64,000 nt of DNA, taken from Agaribacter marinus. GTDB lineage: Bacteria; Pseudomonadota; Gammaproteobacteria; Enterobacterales; Alteromonadaceae. Both the position numbers and the translations under genes were made by a program. This document shows positions 56,810-64,000 of the stretch, piece after piece (positions within the stretch are counted from its first letter, which is position 1; every line of letters starts with the position of its first letter). The notes beneath the pieces were generated by a model. That model saw only the letters and a program-made list of their open reading frames with translations. It did not search any database and was not told where the DNA came from. The stretch is taken from the NCBI RefSeq assembly GCF_030160655.1, contig NZ_BSOT01000007.1:186001-250000 (forward strand), written 5' to 3'.

Positions 56810-57550
56810 GTGAAGACATATGTAATCGGAAAGTGTTTTTCCTTTTTTCTGATGCTTGGCTTTTGGGGGCTGGCGGAAGCAAAAACGCTTGTTCTCTCTA
56901 GCGATGACGGACCTCCACATATGATTAAGGAAAGTAGTAGTGGCATTGACATAGATATTACGCGAGAAATTTTACAGGCTTTAGGTTACGACGTGTCAGT
57001 ACGTTTTTCCAGTTTAGCAAGGGGGAAAAGCGATGTTGAACTTGGCAATGTGGATGCTGTGACCCCTACATTTTTTGAAAAAGATCGAGAGGGATTCTAT
57101 GTTTCTAAGCCTATTGTCGACTATCGTCCCACCGTGTTTACTTTGAAACATGAAAATCACAAGATAGGGCATATTTTGGACTTGATTGGGCATCGGGTTG
57201 TCACCTTTCAAGGTGCAAAAGGGTACTTTGGTTCTGATTTTGTCAAGGTATCTAAAAATACAGTCTATAAAGAGCATTATGACATGGGGATATTTCCTGA
57301 CTTGCTCAAACGAGGGCGTTATTCAGTCGTCGTTGTAGATTATTATATTTTTTACTATTTCTATCGTTTGAAGGACAAAAATCGAGATGCGTCACTCTTT
57401 CAAACGCATTCGGTTATTCCGCCAGTAAAGGCGGGGGTTGGGTTTCATGATAAGAAGTTAAGAGACCGTTTCAATGCTAAATTAGCTGAATACACTGAAC
57501 AAGGGCGACATCTTCTCGTCATTGAAAAATACATAGGAAAGGTTCAATAG
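56810..57550 (+). CDS. Periplasmic solute-binding protein (PAAT-like, family 3)
   Basis: A 246-residue protein with a signal peptide ending GLAEA. It follows family-3 binding proteins: TLVLSSDDGPPHMIKESSSGIDIDITREILQALGYDV near the start (read over two strands), then DLIGHRVVTFQGAKGYFG and KAGVGFHDKKLRDRFNAKLAEY. GTG at 56810 with GGAG 5 bases upstream is preferred over GTG 56807. No ABC permease genes are adjacent, so it may serve a distant transporter or a sensor. Confidence 0.8.
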   Translation: MKTYVIGKCFSFFLMLGFWGLAEAKTLVLSSDDGPPHMIKESSSGIDIDITREILQALGYDVSVRFSSLARGKSDVELGNVDAVTPTFFEKDREGFYVSKPIVDYRPTVFTLKHENHKIGHILDLIGHRVVTFQGAKGYFGSDFVKVSKNTVYKEHYDMGIFPDLLKRGRYSVVVVDYYIFYYFYRLKDKNRDASLFQTHSVIPPVKAGVGFHDKKLRDRFNAKLAEYTEQGRHLLVIEKYIGKVQ

Positions 57551-57602
57551 CATTAAACCTTGATCACATTAACGTCGCCGGTAACTAAAGACAAACTGTT
57601 TA

Positions 57603-58817
57603 CTAATCATGTACATTAACGGCATTAAATTCGAATCGCTGGATGGCATTACCACCAGACCACCACGGTTGATCGGGCGCTACTATATATTCATGTGACA
57701 AGCCCCATTCGAGCGCAGCCATCGGGTGCGCCTCGCTATCCAATGAATCTACTAACCCCATGGCGTCGGGGGTTTTAGCGATGTAAGCTCGAATATCAAA
57801 GTTAATCCCATCGTCAGACCATTGGACAGTACCCGCTTCGGGACCATCATCAGTAGAGATCATCACCATGCCGTGTTTATGCTGCCAAATACAAATTTCG
57901 TGACCACTTTGTGTAATTGGATTTGCGCGTGACTTTTTATATGGGCCTTCTGGCTTGTCAGAAATTGCCACGCCCCAGCGTATCTCTCGACCACCTGAGG
58001 TTAAGCGCTCACCCATACGTTCGCCCTTGTAATACAAATAAAATTGGCCTTTGTAAAACATCAACGTTGGATCATGCACTTTATGACTGTCAAAGTCTCC
58101 TTGCTTGATGACAGCAAACCGGTTGTCTTCTTCTCCTAACCATTCTCCGTTAGCGGCTGGCGTCAAAATTGGAGCATCAAGCACTTTCCAAGGCCCGTCA
58201 GGGGTTTCAGCGACAGCCATGCCGACAGTATTTTTTGCTCGGTCATTGTATGGCGCTTTGATGGCCTGGTAGACCAAATAGTATTTACCGTCGTGGGCAA
58301 GTATTTCGGGTGTAAAAACACTGCGGTCATCATATCGGCCGGTTTCTCCGCGAACAACTGCTGGGCCTTTTTCATCCCAAACCCAACCATCTTTAGATGT
58401 GGCATACCATATTTCAGATTTATCCCAAGGAAATACTTTAGCCTCGGGGTCCCCTGTGCCAAATCCTTTGGTTTCACCAGTTGAGCGCGTGTACCATGTG
58501 TAATACATGTCATTAATGAGCAATACGCGAGAGGGATCTCGGCGAATAACGCCCTCTTCGTAAGCAAAATCACCGCCTAAATTGTATACCGTAAAACGTC
58601 CAAACCATTCCTCATATTTATGGTAGTTGCGCGCTAAAGCGCGCTTGGATGCCAAACTCATATGTTTAGGATCGGTAATTGCCAAATAGTCATAGTCTGC
58701 TTGGGTGTATTTAGTCGGCGATTTTTCGCCTACATTTTCGTAGGATGAACAGGCACAAAGCAGGCCTACGACGGACAATGTAAATATTTTTATTAGTTTA
58801 ATCATAACGATAGACAT
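57603..58817 (-). CDS. GH117 family glycoside hydrolase (neoagarooligosaccharide hydrolase-like), lipoprotein
   Basis: A 404-residue lipoprotein (lipobox LLCACS). It follows the GH117 five-bladed propeller closely: MYYTWYTRSTGETKGFGTGD, WDKSEIWYATSKDGWVWDEKG, DDRSVFTPEILAHDGKYYLVY, GEWLGEEDNRF, KVHDPTLMFYKGQFYLYYKG and the closing LSHEY and IQRFEF strands. GH117 enzymes release 3,6-anhydro-L-galactose from neoagaro-oligosaccharides. ATG at 58817 is used; 58805 is an alternative. No agarase or anhydrogalactose genes are near, so its exact substrate is uncertain. Confidence 0.88.
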   Translation of the reverse strand: MSIVMIKLIKIFTLSVVGLLCACSSYENVGEKSPTKYTQADYDYLAITDPKHMSLASKRALARNYHKYEEWFGRFTVYNLGGDFAYEEGVIRRDPSRVLLINDMYYTWYTRSTGETKGFGTGDPEAKVFPWDKSEIWYATSKDGWVWDEKGPAVVRGETGRYDDRSVFTPEILAHDGKYYLVYQAIKAPYNDRAKNTVGMAVAETPDGPWKVLDAPILTPAANGEWLGEEDNRFAVIKQGDFDSHKVHDPTLMFYKGQFYLYYKGERMGERLTSGGREIRWGVAISDKPEGPYKKSRANPITQSGHEICIWQHKHGMVMISTDDGPEAGTVQWSDDGINFDIRAYIAKTPDAMGLVDSLDSEAHPMAALEWGLSHEYIVAPDQPWWSGGNAIQRFEFNAVNVHD

Positions 58818-58938
58818 AACGATAGGGAAAATTACCGAGCTTGGTTTTGAACGCTATCATCGTGATATGGACTTTGCAAATTATTCTGATTGTTTGCAAA
58901 AGGTGAGCAAACGTACGCGTTTTTAAAAGCAATAACAT

Positions 58939-59586
58939 TTACATAGGATCAAGAGTCAATAGTACGCGCTTCTCGTTCTCTGCTAACTGGCAAGATCGAT
59001 GCACGGCAGCTATATCATTCTGTTTGTGCCACGCTTTCCCTTTTAACAGGCCGACATCAAAGGTATTCATTTGTTGAATGTGTTGTTTGTTGTAATGTAG
59101 ACCAAAATTTGTCTTGGTGATAACACCATTTTCGTCGCTTGGCGGGTGTTCATGCAAGCACTCTAACGGGAGCCACTGAGTGCCTGAGCCAAGGTAGGTG
59201 TTGACTAAACGAACAGGAATGTTGTCTGCGTGAAAGCTTGGGCACATGGCGGTGGTAAGTGGAGCAATACGTAACCCCACGGTATCGCAATCAAAAAGGC
59301 AGGTAAGCATATCCGACAATAAGTAAATGTCATCTATTGATTCCCGTTTACCTTCGTATTCGGGTAGGGTCTTGCTGAGTTCCTGTTTTAACGAATCCAT
59401 AGAAAACACGCCTCGCACGCCCAAGCCTAAGGATTCGAACGCCTTGTCGAAATATTGGCTGATTGTCGTATCAATTTTTCGATGCCAAACGGTAACACTG
59501 ACATTGTTTGAAAAAATGTCGCTCAATATCAAAGGCGACGCACCTTTACTCCAAGAGGATAATGTTTGTTTTTCTTTTAGTTGCAT
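58939..59586 (-). CDS. DUF1826 protein
   Basis: A 215-residue cytoplasmic protein matching DUF1826: WSKGASPLILSDIFSNNVSVTVWHR near the start, LLSDMLTCLFDCDTVGLRIA, MCPSFHADNIPVRLVNTYLGSGTQWL read over two parts with a His-Asp pair, and GVLLKGKAWH-like VGLLKGKAWHKQN. The family is usually found beside CobW-type zinc chaperones and under Zur control. Here it starts 1 base after the stop of a decayed CobW gene and appears intact itself. Confidence 0.85.
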   Translation of the reverse strand: MQLKEKQTLSSWSKGASPLILSDIFSNNVSVTVWHRKIDTTISQYFDKAFESLGLGVRGVFSMDSLKQELSKTLPEYEGKRESIDDIYLLSDMLTCLFDCDTVGLRIAPLTTAMCPSFHADNIPVRLVNTYLGSGTQWLPLECLHEHPPSDENGVITKTNFGLHYNKQHIQQMNTFDVGLLKGKAWHKQNDIAAVHRSCQLAENEKRVLLTLDPM

Positions 59587-59587
59587 A

Positions 59588-60114
59588 TCAATGCTCCCAT
59601 GACGGAAAAGGATCAGGTAATTTGGCCCACATTTCTTTACCTTTTAGGACGTCTTGCAGTTGCTTAGCTTCGTCACAATCTTTTAAGAAATTAAGTGCAT
59701 CGACCACCGTAACCATAGTATCAAGCGCTGCGACATTCGAAAGACTTACACCATCCTCATCTGCAAACGTAAAGGTTTCTGCGACAGGTAACGGCTCAGA
59801 AATGCCAGTTGACTCAATAACCAAATAGTCATACTTGCCATCTTTCGCCAATCGACTAATTTCGTCTAACAAGTATTCCCTCAAGTACAACAAATACAGC
59901 CATTGCTCATTTCCACCAGCTTTTCTTCTGAGCGATTGAAGCTAATTTCATTTTTTACTGTTGCTGCATCAATATTAATTTCACTCATATCATTGACGAT
60001 GACAGCCACTTTGAGTCCGTCTCTGTTGTTTAATATGTGATTTAAAACAGTTGTTTTACCAGCGCCTAGAAACCCTGATAATACGGTGACTGGAAGTAAA
60101 GGTGTGTTTGGCAT
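59588..60114 (-). pseudogene. Decayed CobW/ZigA-type zinc chaperone GTPase gene
   Basis: From ATG at 60114 the frame encodes a CobW N-terminus with Walker [16 protein letters not shown] and the zinc motif GCICCT, then hits TGA at 59881-59883. One base appears to be missing: in the next frame translation resumes as [20 protein letters not shown] and STGISEPLPVAETFTF. This runs to VVDALNFLKD and then jumps to KEMWAKLPDPFPSWEH, which is the family's C-terminal end. The NKxD specificity motif and the CobW C-terminal domain are missing, so about half of a roughly 400-residue protein is deleted. Two independent lesions argue for a true pseudogene. Confidence 0.8.
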
Positions 60115-60140
60115 GTTGAAGATAAATTTTATTTTTAATT

Positions 60141-60159
60141 ATGTTATAACGTATCATTT
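60141..60159. promoter_or_regulatory. Zur-like box
   Basis: ATGTTATAACGTATCATTT, with a perfect GTTATAAC core, lies 27 bases before the CobW start codon. It resembles gammaproteobacterial Zur boxes (ATGTTATAACAT core) and CobW/DUF1826 genes are usual Zur targets. Confidence 0.55.
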
Positions 60160-60341
60160 GTTGATGGGGAATAGCAAACCAATTGAATAAATAACGTATA
60201 AAATGTGATGAACTACTTTGATGAACGCTTGAATTATTGGTTCCGCGTATCAACAAAATAGAACACCAATCTGAAGCAAAATTGCTCAAAGATATATCCA
60301 GAATAATTTGGGGTAGCGAACTACAGACCTGTCAGATATAG

Positions 60342-61463
60342 TTATAGTCCAGCCGTTTCATTTTTATTTTCCCAATTAAACTGGTCTTCAATAGATACGC
60401 CTAACGAAAACATATCAGGATTAAAGGGTAATATTTTTTTCATATTTTTGAGTTTAATAGGCCAGTCAGGGTTGGCTAAAGCGCCTGTGCCGAGTGCAAC
60501 TAAATCTGCATGTCCTTCTTCAATAATGCGGGTGGCTTCTTTTACGTTATCTAGTCCACCATTTGCAATGACTTTTAGGCCTGTGACTTCTCTTGCCAAT
60601 TTTGGTAGGCTCTCTCCATTTTTGGTAAGACACCCATGGTCAAAGCCTTTCCCTTCACTGGCAAAATGGATGTAATCAGCGCCGGCCTCTTTTAGAGAGT
60701 TGAAGATTAATTTCCCATCGAGCAAACCATTAGGCCAAGTGTAGTCAAAGTCATTTACCTTTCCTTGTGATACACGCACACCCACAATAAAATTATTGAA
60801 GGCTAAACGTTTAATAGAAGAGACAATCTCTGTCGTCAGTCGGCATCTATTTTTTAGAGAGCCACCATATTGGTCTTCGCGAGTATTTGTGTAGTCAGTG
60901 AGAAATTGGTCAAGCAGATAACCGTTGGCTGCATGAATTTCAACCCCGTCAAATCCAGCTTCTTTTGCCCGTATAGCTGAATCAGAAAAGCCAGTGATGA
61001 CGTCGTCAATTTCAGACAAGTTCATCGCCTGAGGGAGCGGAAAGCTACCTTGCTTTTCACTGTATCCCTCAAGCATATGCCTAATCGGTTGAACGCAAGA
61101 AGCACTCCTTGTATTTGATAAATGCTGAGATAAAGCGCCAGCATGCATCAGCTGTAGAATGATTTTTCCTCCGGCTTCATGTGTGGAGTGAACTATATGT
61201 TCCCATCCTTTTTGTTGTTGTTCATTAGTAATTCCAGGTTGATTAGGATATGCCTGAGAGAAAGAGCGATCAGTATATGTACCTTCTGCGATAATCAATC
61301 CAAAGCCTCCTTCAGCATAACGACGATAATATTCTTCCATTGTTTTTGTCGGTATGCCATCGCCTTTTGTGCTGACACGAGTCATGGGGGCAACGACTAC
61401 TCTATTTTTAAGGGGCAATTGATCAAGCATGACACTTTCTAATACAACATTTTCTTTCAGCAT
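60342..61463 (-). CDS. NADH:flavin oxidoreductase (Old Yellow Enzyme family)
   Basis: A 373-residue FMN-dependent TIM-barrel reductase. Family marks: LKNRVVVAPMTRVSTKGDGIPT at the FMN face, LIIAEGTYTD, ILQLMHAGAL, FDGVEIHAANGYLLDQFLTDYTN read over two strands (the HAANGYL motif), NFIVGVRVSQG and VIANGGLDN, then VALGTGALANPDWP. It is divergent from an HxlR regulator with 116 bases between, a standard pair in which the reductase removes electrophiles such as quinones or enones. The physiological substrate is unknown. Confidence 0.93.
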   Translation of the reverse strand: MLKENVVLESVMLDQLPLKNRVVVAPMTRVSTKGDGIPTKTMEEYYRRYAEGGFGLIIAEGTYTDRSFSQAYPNQPGITNEQQQKGWEHIVHSTHEAGGKIILQLMHAGALSQHLSNTRSASCVQPIRHMLEGYSEKQGSFPLPQAMNLSEIDDVITGFSDSAIRAKEAGFDGVEIHAANGYLLDQFLTDYTNTREDQYGGSLKNRCRLTTEIVSSIKRLAFNNFIVGVRVSQGKVNDFDYTWPNGLLDGKLIFNSLKEAGADYIHFASEGKGFDHGCLTKNGESLPKLAREVTGLKVIANGGLDNVKEATRIIEEGHADLVALGTGALANPDWPIKLKNMKKILPFNPDMFSLGVSIEDQFNWENKNETAGL

Positions 61464-61528
61464 TTTTAAACCTCTAGCGTTTTGATTTCAAGAGGAGTCT
61501 AAATGAACATATCCTTTTTTGTAAGAAT

Positions 61529-61562
61529 GCACATTTATGTGCTATACATACAAAAAGTATAC
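61529..61562. promoter_or_regulatory. Candidate HxlR operators between OYE and hxlR-type genes
   Basis: GCACATTTATGTGC at 61529-61542 is a perfect 6-2-6 palindrome. A second inverted pair, TATAC/GTATA, spans 61543-61562. They lie in the divergent promoter region. Confidence 0.45.
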
Positions 61563-61579
61563 TGTGGAAAGATGAGTAA

Positions 61580-61897
61580 ATGTCAAAATCGAATAAAGAT
61601 GCTTGTCCAACGGAAACGGCGCTTGATTTAATTGGAGGTAAATGGAAGGGGATGATTTTGTATTATTTATGTTCCGACATCAGGCGTTTTAATGAGTTGA
61701 CCAGGCTAATTCCGGGTATCACACAACGAATGTTAACTAAGCAACTTCGTGATTTGGAAGCCCATGGAATTGTTCACCGCAAAGTTTATCCTCAAGTTCC
61801 TCCCAAAGTAGAGTATTCTTTAACAAAATTAGGAAAGACCCTCAAACCTGTTATTCGTGAATTGGAGAAATGGGGGCAGGGTTATTTAAAAAGCTAG
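61580..61897 (+). CDS. HxlR family transcriptional regulator
   Basis: A 105-residue winged-helix regulator. CPTETALDLIGGKWKGMILYYL carries the conserved N-terminal Cys that senses electrophiles or oxidants in this family; RRFNELTRLIPGITQRMLTKQLRDLEAHGIV is the recognition helix region read over two helices, and VEYSLTKLGKTL the wing. It is divergent from the Old Yellow Enzyme gene and is its likely regulator. Confidence 0.93.
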   Translation: MSKSNKDACPTETALDLIGGKWKGMILYYLCSDIRRFNELTRLIPGITQRMLTKQLRDLEAHGIVHRKVYPQVPPKVEYSLTKLGKTLKPVIRELEKWGQGYLKS

Positions 61898-62330
61898 CGG
61901 TGTTAAGTTTACTTGTTTTGTAATGACAACGAAGAAACGTGACAATAAGTTGAGCTGTTAATACAAAAAGAGTGTAGTGATGCTGATTGGCAATAAATAA
62001 ATTATGAGGTGGTGGACTATTCTGGAAAAAGATTGAACCAATTGTTCGATATTTTAGCCGAATGGAACACCTATCTGGAGCAAGAATGTCCAGACGTTTA
62101 TTCAACGGCGAGAATGATAAAGTCTGAGATTTAAGATTGCAAGTTTATCATTAGGTATTTACGACTGAAATAGGTGAATTGTCTATTTAGTAGGCTAATC
62201 AGTCAGTGTTCCTCCTGAAATACACTATCGTTGATAGTGGAGTTAGTGAAATAAAATGCTCGCTTGAATGTTATTTGAGCAGCTTGTACATTAGTTATGT
62301 CAATAGTATCCATGAATTAGAGACAGGTGT
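61898..62330. other. Gap without a recognised gene
   Basis: 433 bases between the HxlR gene and the TPR gene. A 41-codon frame at 62009-62134 (plus strand, containing LNQLFDILAEWNTYLEQECP) has protein-like composition and looks like the tail of a lost gene, but I cannot name it. A longer frame from 62206 overlaps the TPR gene out of phase and is rejected. Confidence 0.4.
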
Positions 62331-63719
62331 GTGGACAATAACCAATGTATATCGACCACAAAAACGGGGGGCAGATGCAAGAATAAGGCATTGGCCTCGG
62401 GATACTGCCGCTTGCATTTACCGCAAAATAAAACAACGGAAGGTTCAGTACATCCGCAATCATGGTGGGCCAAAAACAAGCTTTGGGTCGGCGCAGGCGG
62501 TCCAATTGTAGCAGGTGCTTTGACTTTAATTGTCTCTCTTTCAACTGACAAACCAAGCCAGGCAGTACAAATCAATAATGAGAACTCAATTGGTGTTCAA
62601 AATAATCAAGATGGCACCGTCAACGTTGAAATCAATCAGATAACGGGTTTACCCGATGAGCAATACCAAATTTTACTAAAACAGTTCAACGCTTTAAAGC
62701 AAGACAAAGAGGCAAATCAAAAAATACTTAATGCCTTGCTTGAGCAAATTGATGTCAAGAATCTGTCGAATATCGATTTACAAAGCAAAGTCGCAGAGTA
62801 CGAAAAACGTATCACTGAGTTGTTGCAAGATAATGGCGTGAATGATGAGATTAAATCACTCATTCTGGAAGGTGAGTTAGACAAAGCAGAGCAAGTTGCT
62901 GATAGCTATGTCACGAACCAAGAGCAAAAGCTTGCAGATTCTTATTATCAGCAAGGGCAAATCAAAGAGCTAAAATTAAAATATGAAGAAGCTAAAATTG
63001 CCTTTGAAAAGGCGGCCTTTCTGGAAGACCAAAATTCAACCCACCTAAATAAAGCAGGGCTTATAAATTATACTTTAGCGAATTATGCTAAAGCGATTAC
63101 CTACTATAAACAGGCACTGGCCTCTGATTTGAAAACCTATAGTGAAGGCCATCCTAGTGTTGCCACAAGGCGCAATAACTTGGGCTTGGCGTATAAATCG
63201 CTGGGTCAATATGAGAAAGCGATTGGATACTATGAGCAGGCACTGGCCTCTGATTTGAAAACCTATAGTGAAGGCCATCACAGTGTTGCCATAACGCGCA
63301 ATAACTTGGGCTTGGCGTATGGTTCACTGGGTCAATATGAGAAAGCGATTGGATACTATGAGCAGGCACTGGCCTCTGATTTGAAGACCTATAGTGAAGG
63401 CCATCCCAGTGTTGCCACAAGGCGCAATAACTTGGGCTCGGCGTATAAATCGCTGGGTCAATATGAGAAAGCGATTGGATACTATGAGCAGGCCCTATCA
63501 TCGGGTTTAAAGACCTATGGTGAAGGCCATCCTAGTGTTGCCATAACGCGCAGTAACTTGGGCTTGGCGTATAAATCGCTGGGTCAATATGAGAAAGCGA
63601 TTGGATACTATGAGCAGGCGCTATCTGTATTAACGAAGGTGCTAGGTGATAACCACCCCAACACCAAAGTAGTGCGAAGTAATCTGGAGAGAGCAAAAGC
63701 CAGCTTAATTTCTAATTAA
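62331..63719 (+). CDS. Membrane TPR protein with zinc-knuckle-like N-terminus
   Basis: A 462-residue protein starting at GTG 62331. Residues 6-29 contain C6-x9-C16-x9-C26-x2-H29, a small zinc-binding motif like DUF5763. Residues 51-71 form one transmembrane helix (LWVGAGGPIVAGALTLIVSLS), followed by a polar segment and a coiled-coil (about 110-165). Residues 254-462 carry five kinesin-light-chain-type TPR units of 42 residues (KAIGYYEQALASDLKTYSEG, then HPSVATRRNNLGLAYKSLGQ). The repeats are almost identical in DNA too. It stands alone next to tRNA-Val. It probably scaffolds protein contacts; its role is unknown. Confidence 0.75.
   Translation: MDNNQCISTTKTGGRCKNKALASGYCRLHLPQNKTTEGSVHPQSWWAKNKLWVGAGGPIVAGALTLIVSLSTDKPSQAVQINNENSIGVQNNQDGTVNVEINQITGLPDEQYQILLKQFNALKQDKEANQKILNALLEQIDVKNLSNIDLQSKVAEYEKRITELLQDNGVNDEIKSLILEGELDKAEQVADSYVTNQEQKLADSYYQQGQIKELKLKYEEAKIAFEKAAFLEDQNSTHLNKAGLINYTLANYAKAITYYKQALASDLKTYSEGHPSVATRRNNLGLAYKSLGQYEKAIGYYEQALASDLKTYSEGHHSVAITRNNLGLAYGSLGQYEKAIGYYEQALASDLKTYSEGHPSVATRRNNLGSAYKSLGQYEKAIGYYEQALSSGLKTYGEGHPSVAITRSNLGLAYKSLGQYEKAIGYYEQALSVLTKVLGDNHPNTKVVRSNLERAKASLISN
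63090..63719 (+). repeat. Five tandem 126-bp coding repeats (TPR units)
   Basis: Units begin at 63090, 63216, 63342, 63468 and 63594, each 126 bases, i.e. 42 codons in frame. Units 2 and 3 differ by only a few bases; units 1 and 4 by somewhat more; unit 5 diverges after its first third (TALSVLTKVLGDNHPN region). The near-identity implies recent duplication or gene conversion. Confidence 0.9.
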
Positions 63720-63894
63720 AGAGACGCAATAATTTTTTATATGTGAGTAGACGCGCTTGGGTGTGGAAGTGTAATTTAATACCGTCATGGACTTGAACCA
63801 AAAAATTTAACTATTTCAAATGATTAAAGCGCTTTCTAAATTCAAGAAATTGAAGCCAAGGGAATTTTTTAATAGAATCAAGTAGATAGTGAAA

Positions 63895-63970
63895 TGGTGG
63901 ACGCTACTGGGCTTGAACCAGTGACCCTCGCCTTGTAAGGGCGATGCTCTCCCAACTGAGCTAAGCGTCC
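63895..63970 (-). tRNA. tRNA-Val (anticodon UAC)
   Basis: A 76-base cloverleaf on the minus strand. The acceptor stem is GGACGCT/AGCGTCC, the D arm GCTC-AGTTGGGA-GAGC, the anticodon stem TCGCC/GGCGA with loop CTTACAA (anticodon TAC), the T arm ACTGG-TTCAAGC-CCAGT, and the 3' ACCA is encoded. It decodes GUA/GUG valine codons. Confidence 0.97.
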
Positions 63971-64000
63971 ATATTGTTTTTTGCGATTGCAAAGATATAA

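Noticed and set aside
60056-60289. 77-codon minus-strand frame upstream of the CobW pseudogene
   Set aside because: It overlaps the CobW N-terminus in another frame and the Zur-like box, and has no family features.
62206-62511. 101-codon frame ahead of the TPR gene
   Set aside because: It overlaps the start of the TPR gene in another frame, while the TPR frame has a clear zinc motif and membrane helix there.
63075-63719. CRISPR-like array of regular direct repeats
   Set aside because: The repeats are contiguous 126-base units in frame and encode TPR motifs; there are no short spacers.
63788-63802. Copy of a tRNA T-arm (GGACTTGAACCA) about 100 bases from tRNA-Val, as a possible attachment site
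   Set aside because: Only about 12 bases match and no integrase gene is visible; chance or general T-arm similarity explains it.

Overview
The window is a moderately AT-rich chromosomal segment, most likely from a marine polysaccharide-degrading gammaproteobacterium of the Alteromonadales (inferred from a long TonB-dependent receptor with an Alteromonas-type plug, a GlyGly-CTERM-like tail, a GH117 enzyme, a class II DAHP synthase, the glrK-qseG-glrR order and a divergent bioA/bioBFCD cluster). I see no rRNA, insertion sequence, prophage or CRISPR array. One tRNA-Val lies at the right edge.

Layout. 1-2290: end of a GlrK-type sensor kinase, a QseG-like lipoprotein and a GlrR-type sigma-54 activator. 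2330-3680: TetR regulator divergent from a glutathione S-transferase-like protein, with two matching operators between them. 3759-9211: complete biotin genes, bioA facing away from bioB-F-C-D. 9197-11449: peptidase E, an M14 carboxypeptidase-like protein and a low-molecular-weight tyrosine phosphatase. 11767-14175: a secreted beta-helix protein gene broken by one amber codon. 14253-17602: divergent glpK and glpD. 18075-22550: AraC regulator and secreted or lipoprotein genes of unclear role.

22646-34816 is the main catabolic locus: a TonB-dependent receptor; a five-gene minus-strand operon (DUF1080 lipoprotein, NRAMP-like permease lacking the metal-site motifs, Gfo/Idh/MocA oxidoreductase, TIM-barrel isomerase/epimerase, uxaC); and the divergent pair uxuR-like regulator and uxuA. 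A perfect ATTGGT-NN-ACCAAT palindrome of the ExuR/UxuR type sits in the divergent promoter. Read together, this looks like import and breakdown of a uronic-acid-containing glycoside, possibly through 3-keto intermediates, ending in the mannonate branch. This is the best candidate for an undescribed system here.

34906-46853: GATase1-AraC regulator, a secreted protein with a phospholipase A2-type CCxxHDxxY motif, a DUF3012 lipoprotein, a leucine-rich-repeat protein, an SDR/DUF2141/TVP38 operon with a divergent Crp/Fnr regulator, a DUF4397-like lipoprotein, an LprI-like protein, an ECF sigma/anti-sigma/porin operon and class II DAHP synthase. 46973-60114: CBM-esterase lipoprotein, a remnant of a sigma-54 regulator, DUF2339 membrane protein, YHS protein, AraC regulator, Atm1-like ABC exporter, endonuclease/phosphatase-fold lipoprotein, solute-binding protein, GH117 enzyme, and a DUF1826 gene beside a decayed CobW-type zinc chaperone gene with a Zur-like box. 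60342-63970: Old Yellow Enzyme with a divergent HxlR regulator, a membrane TPR protein with a zinc-knuckle-like N-terminus and near-identical 126-bp repeats, and tRNA-Val(UAC).

All family calls come from reading motifs and lengths; no database search was possible. Start codons were chosen by Shine-Dalgarno spacing where it could decide.
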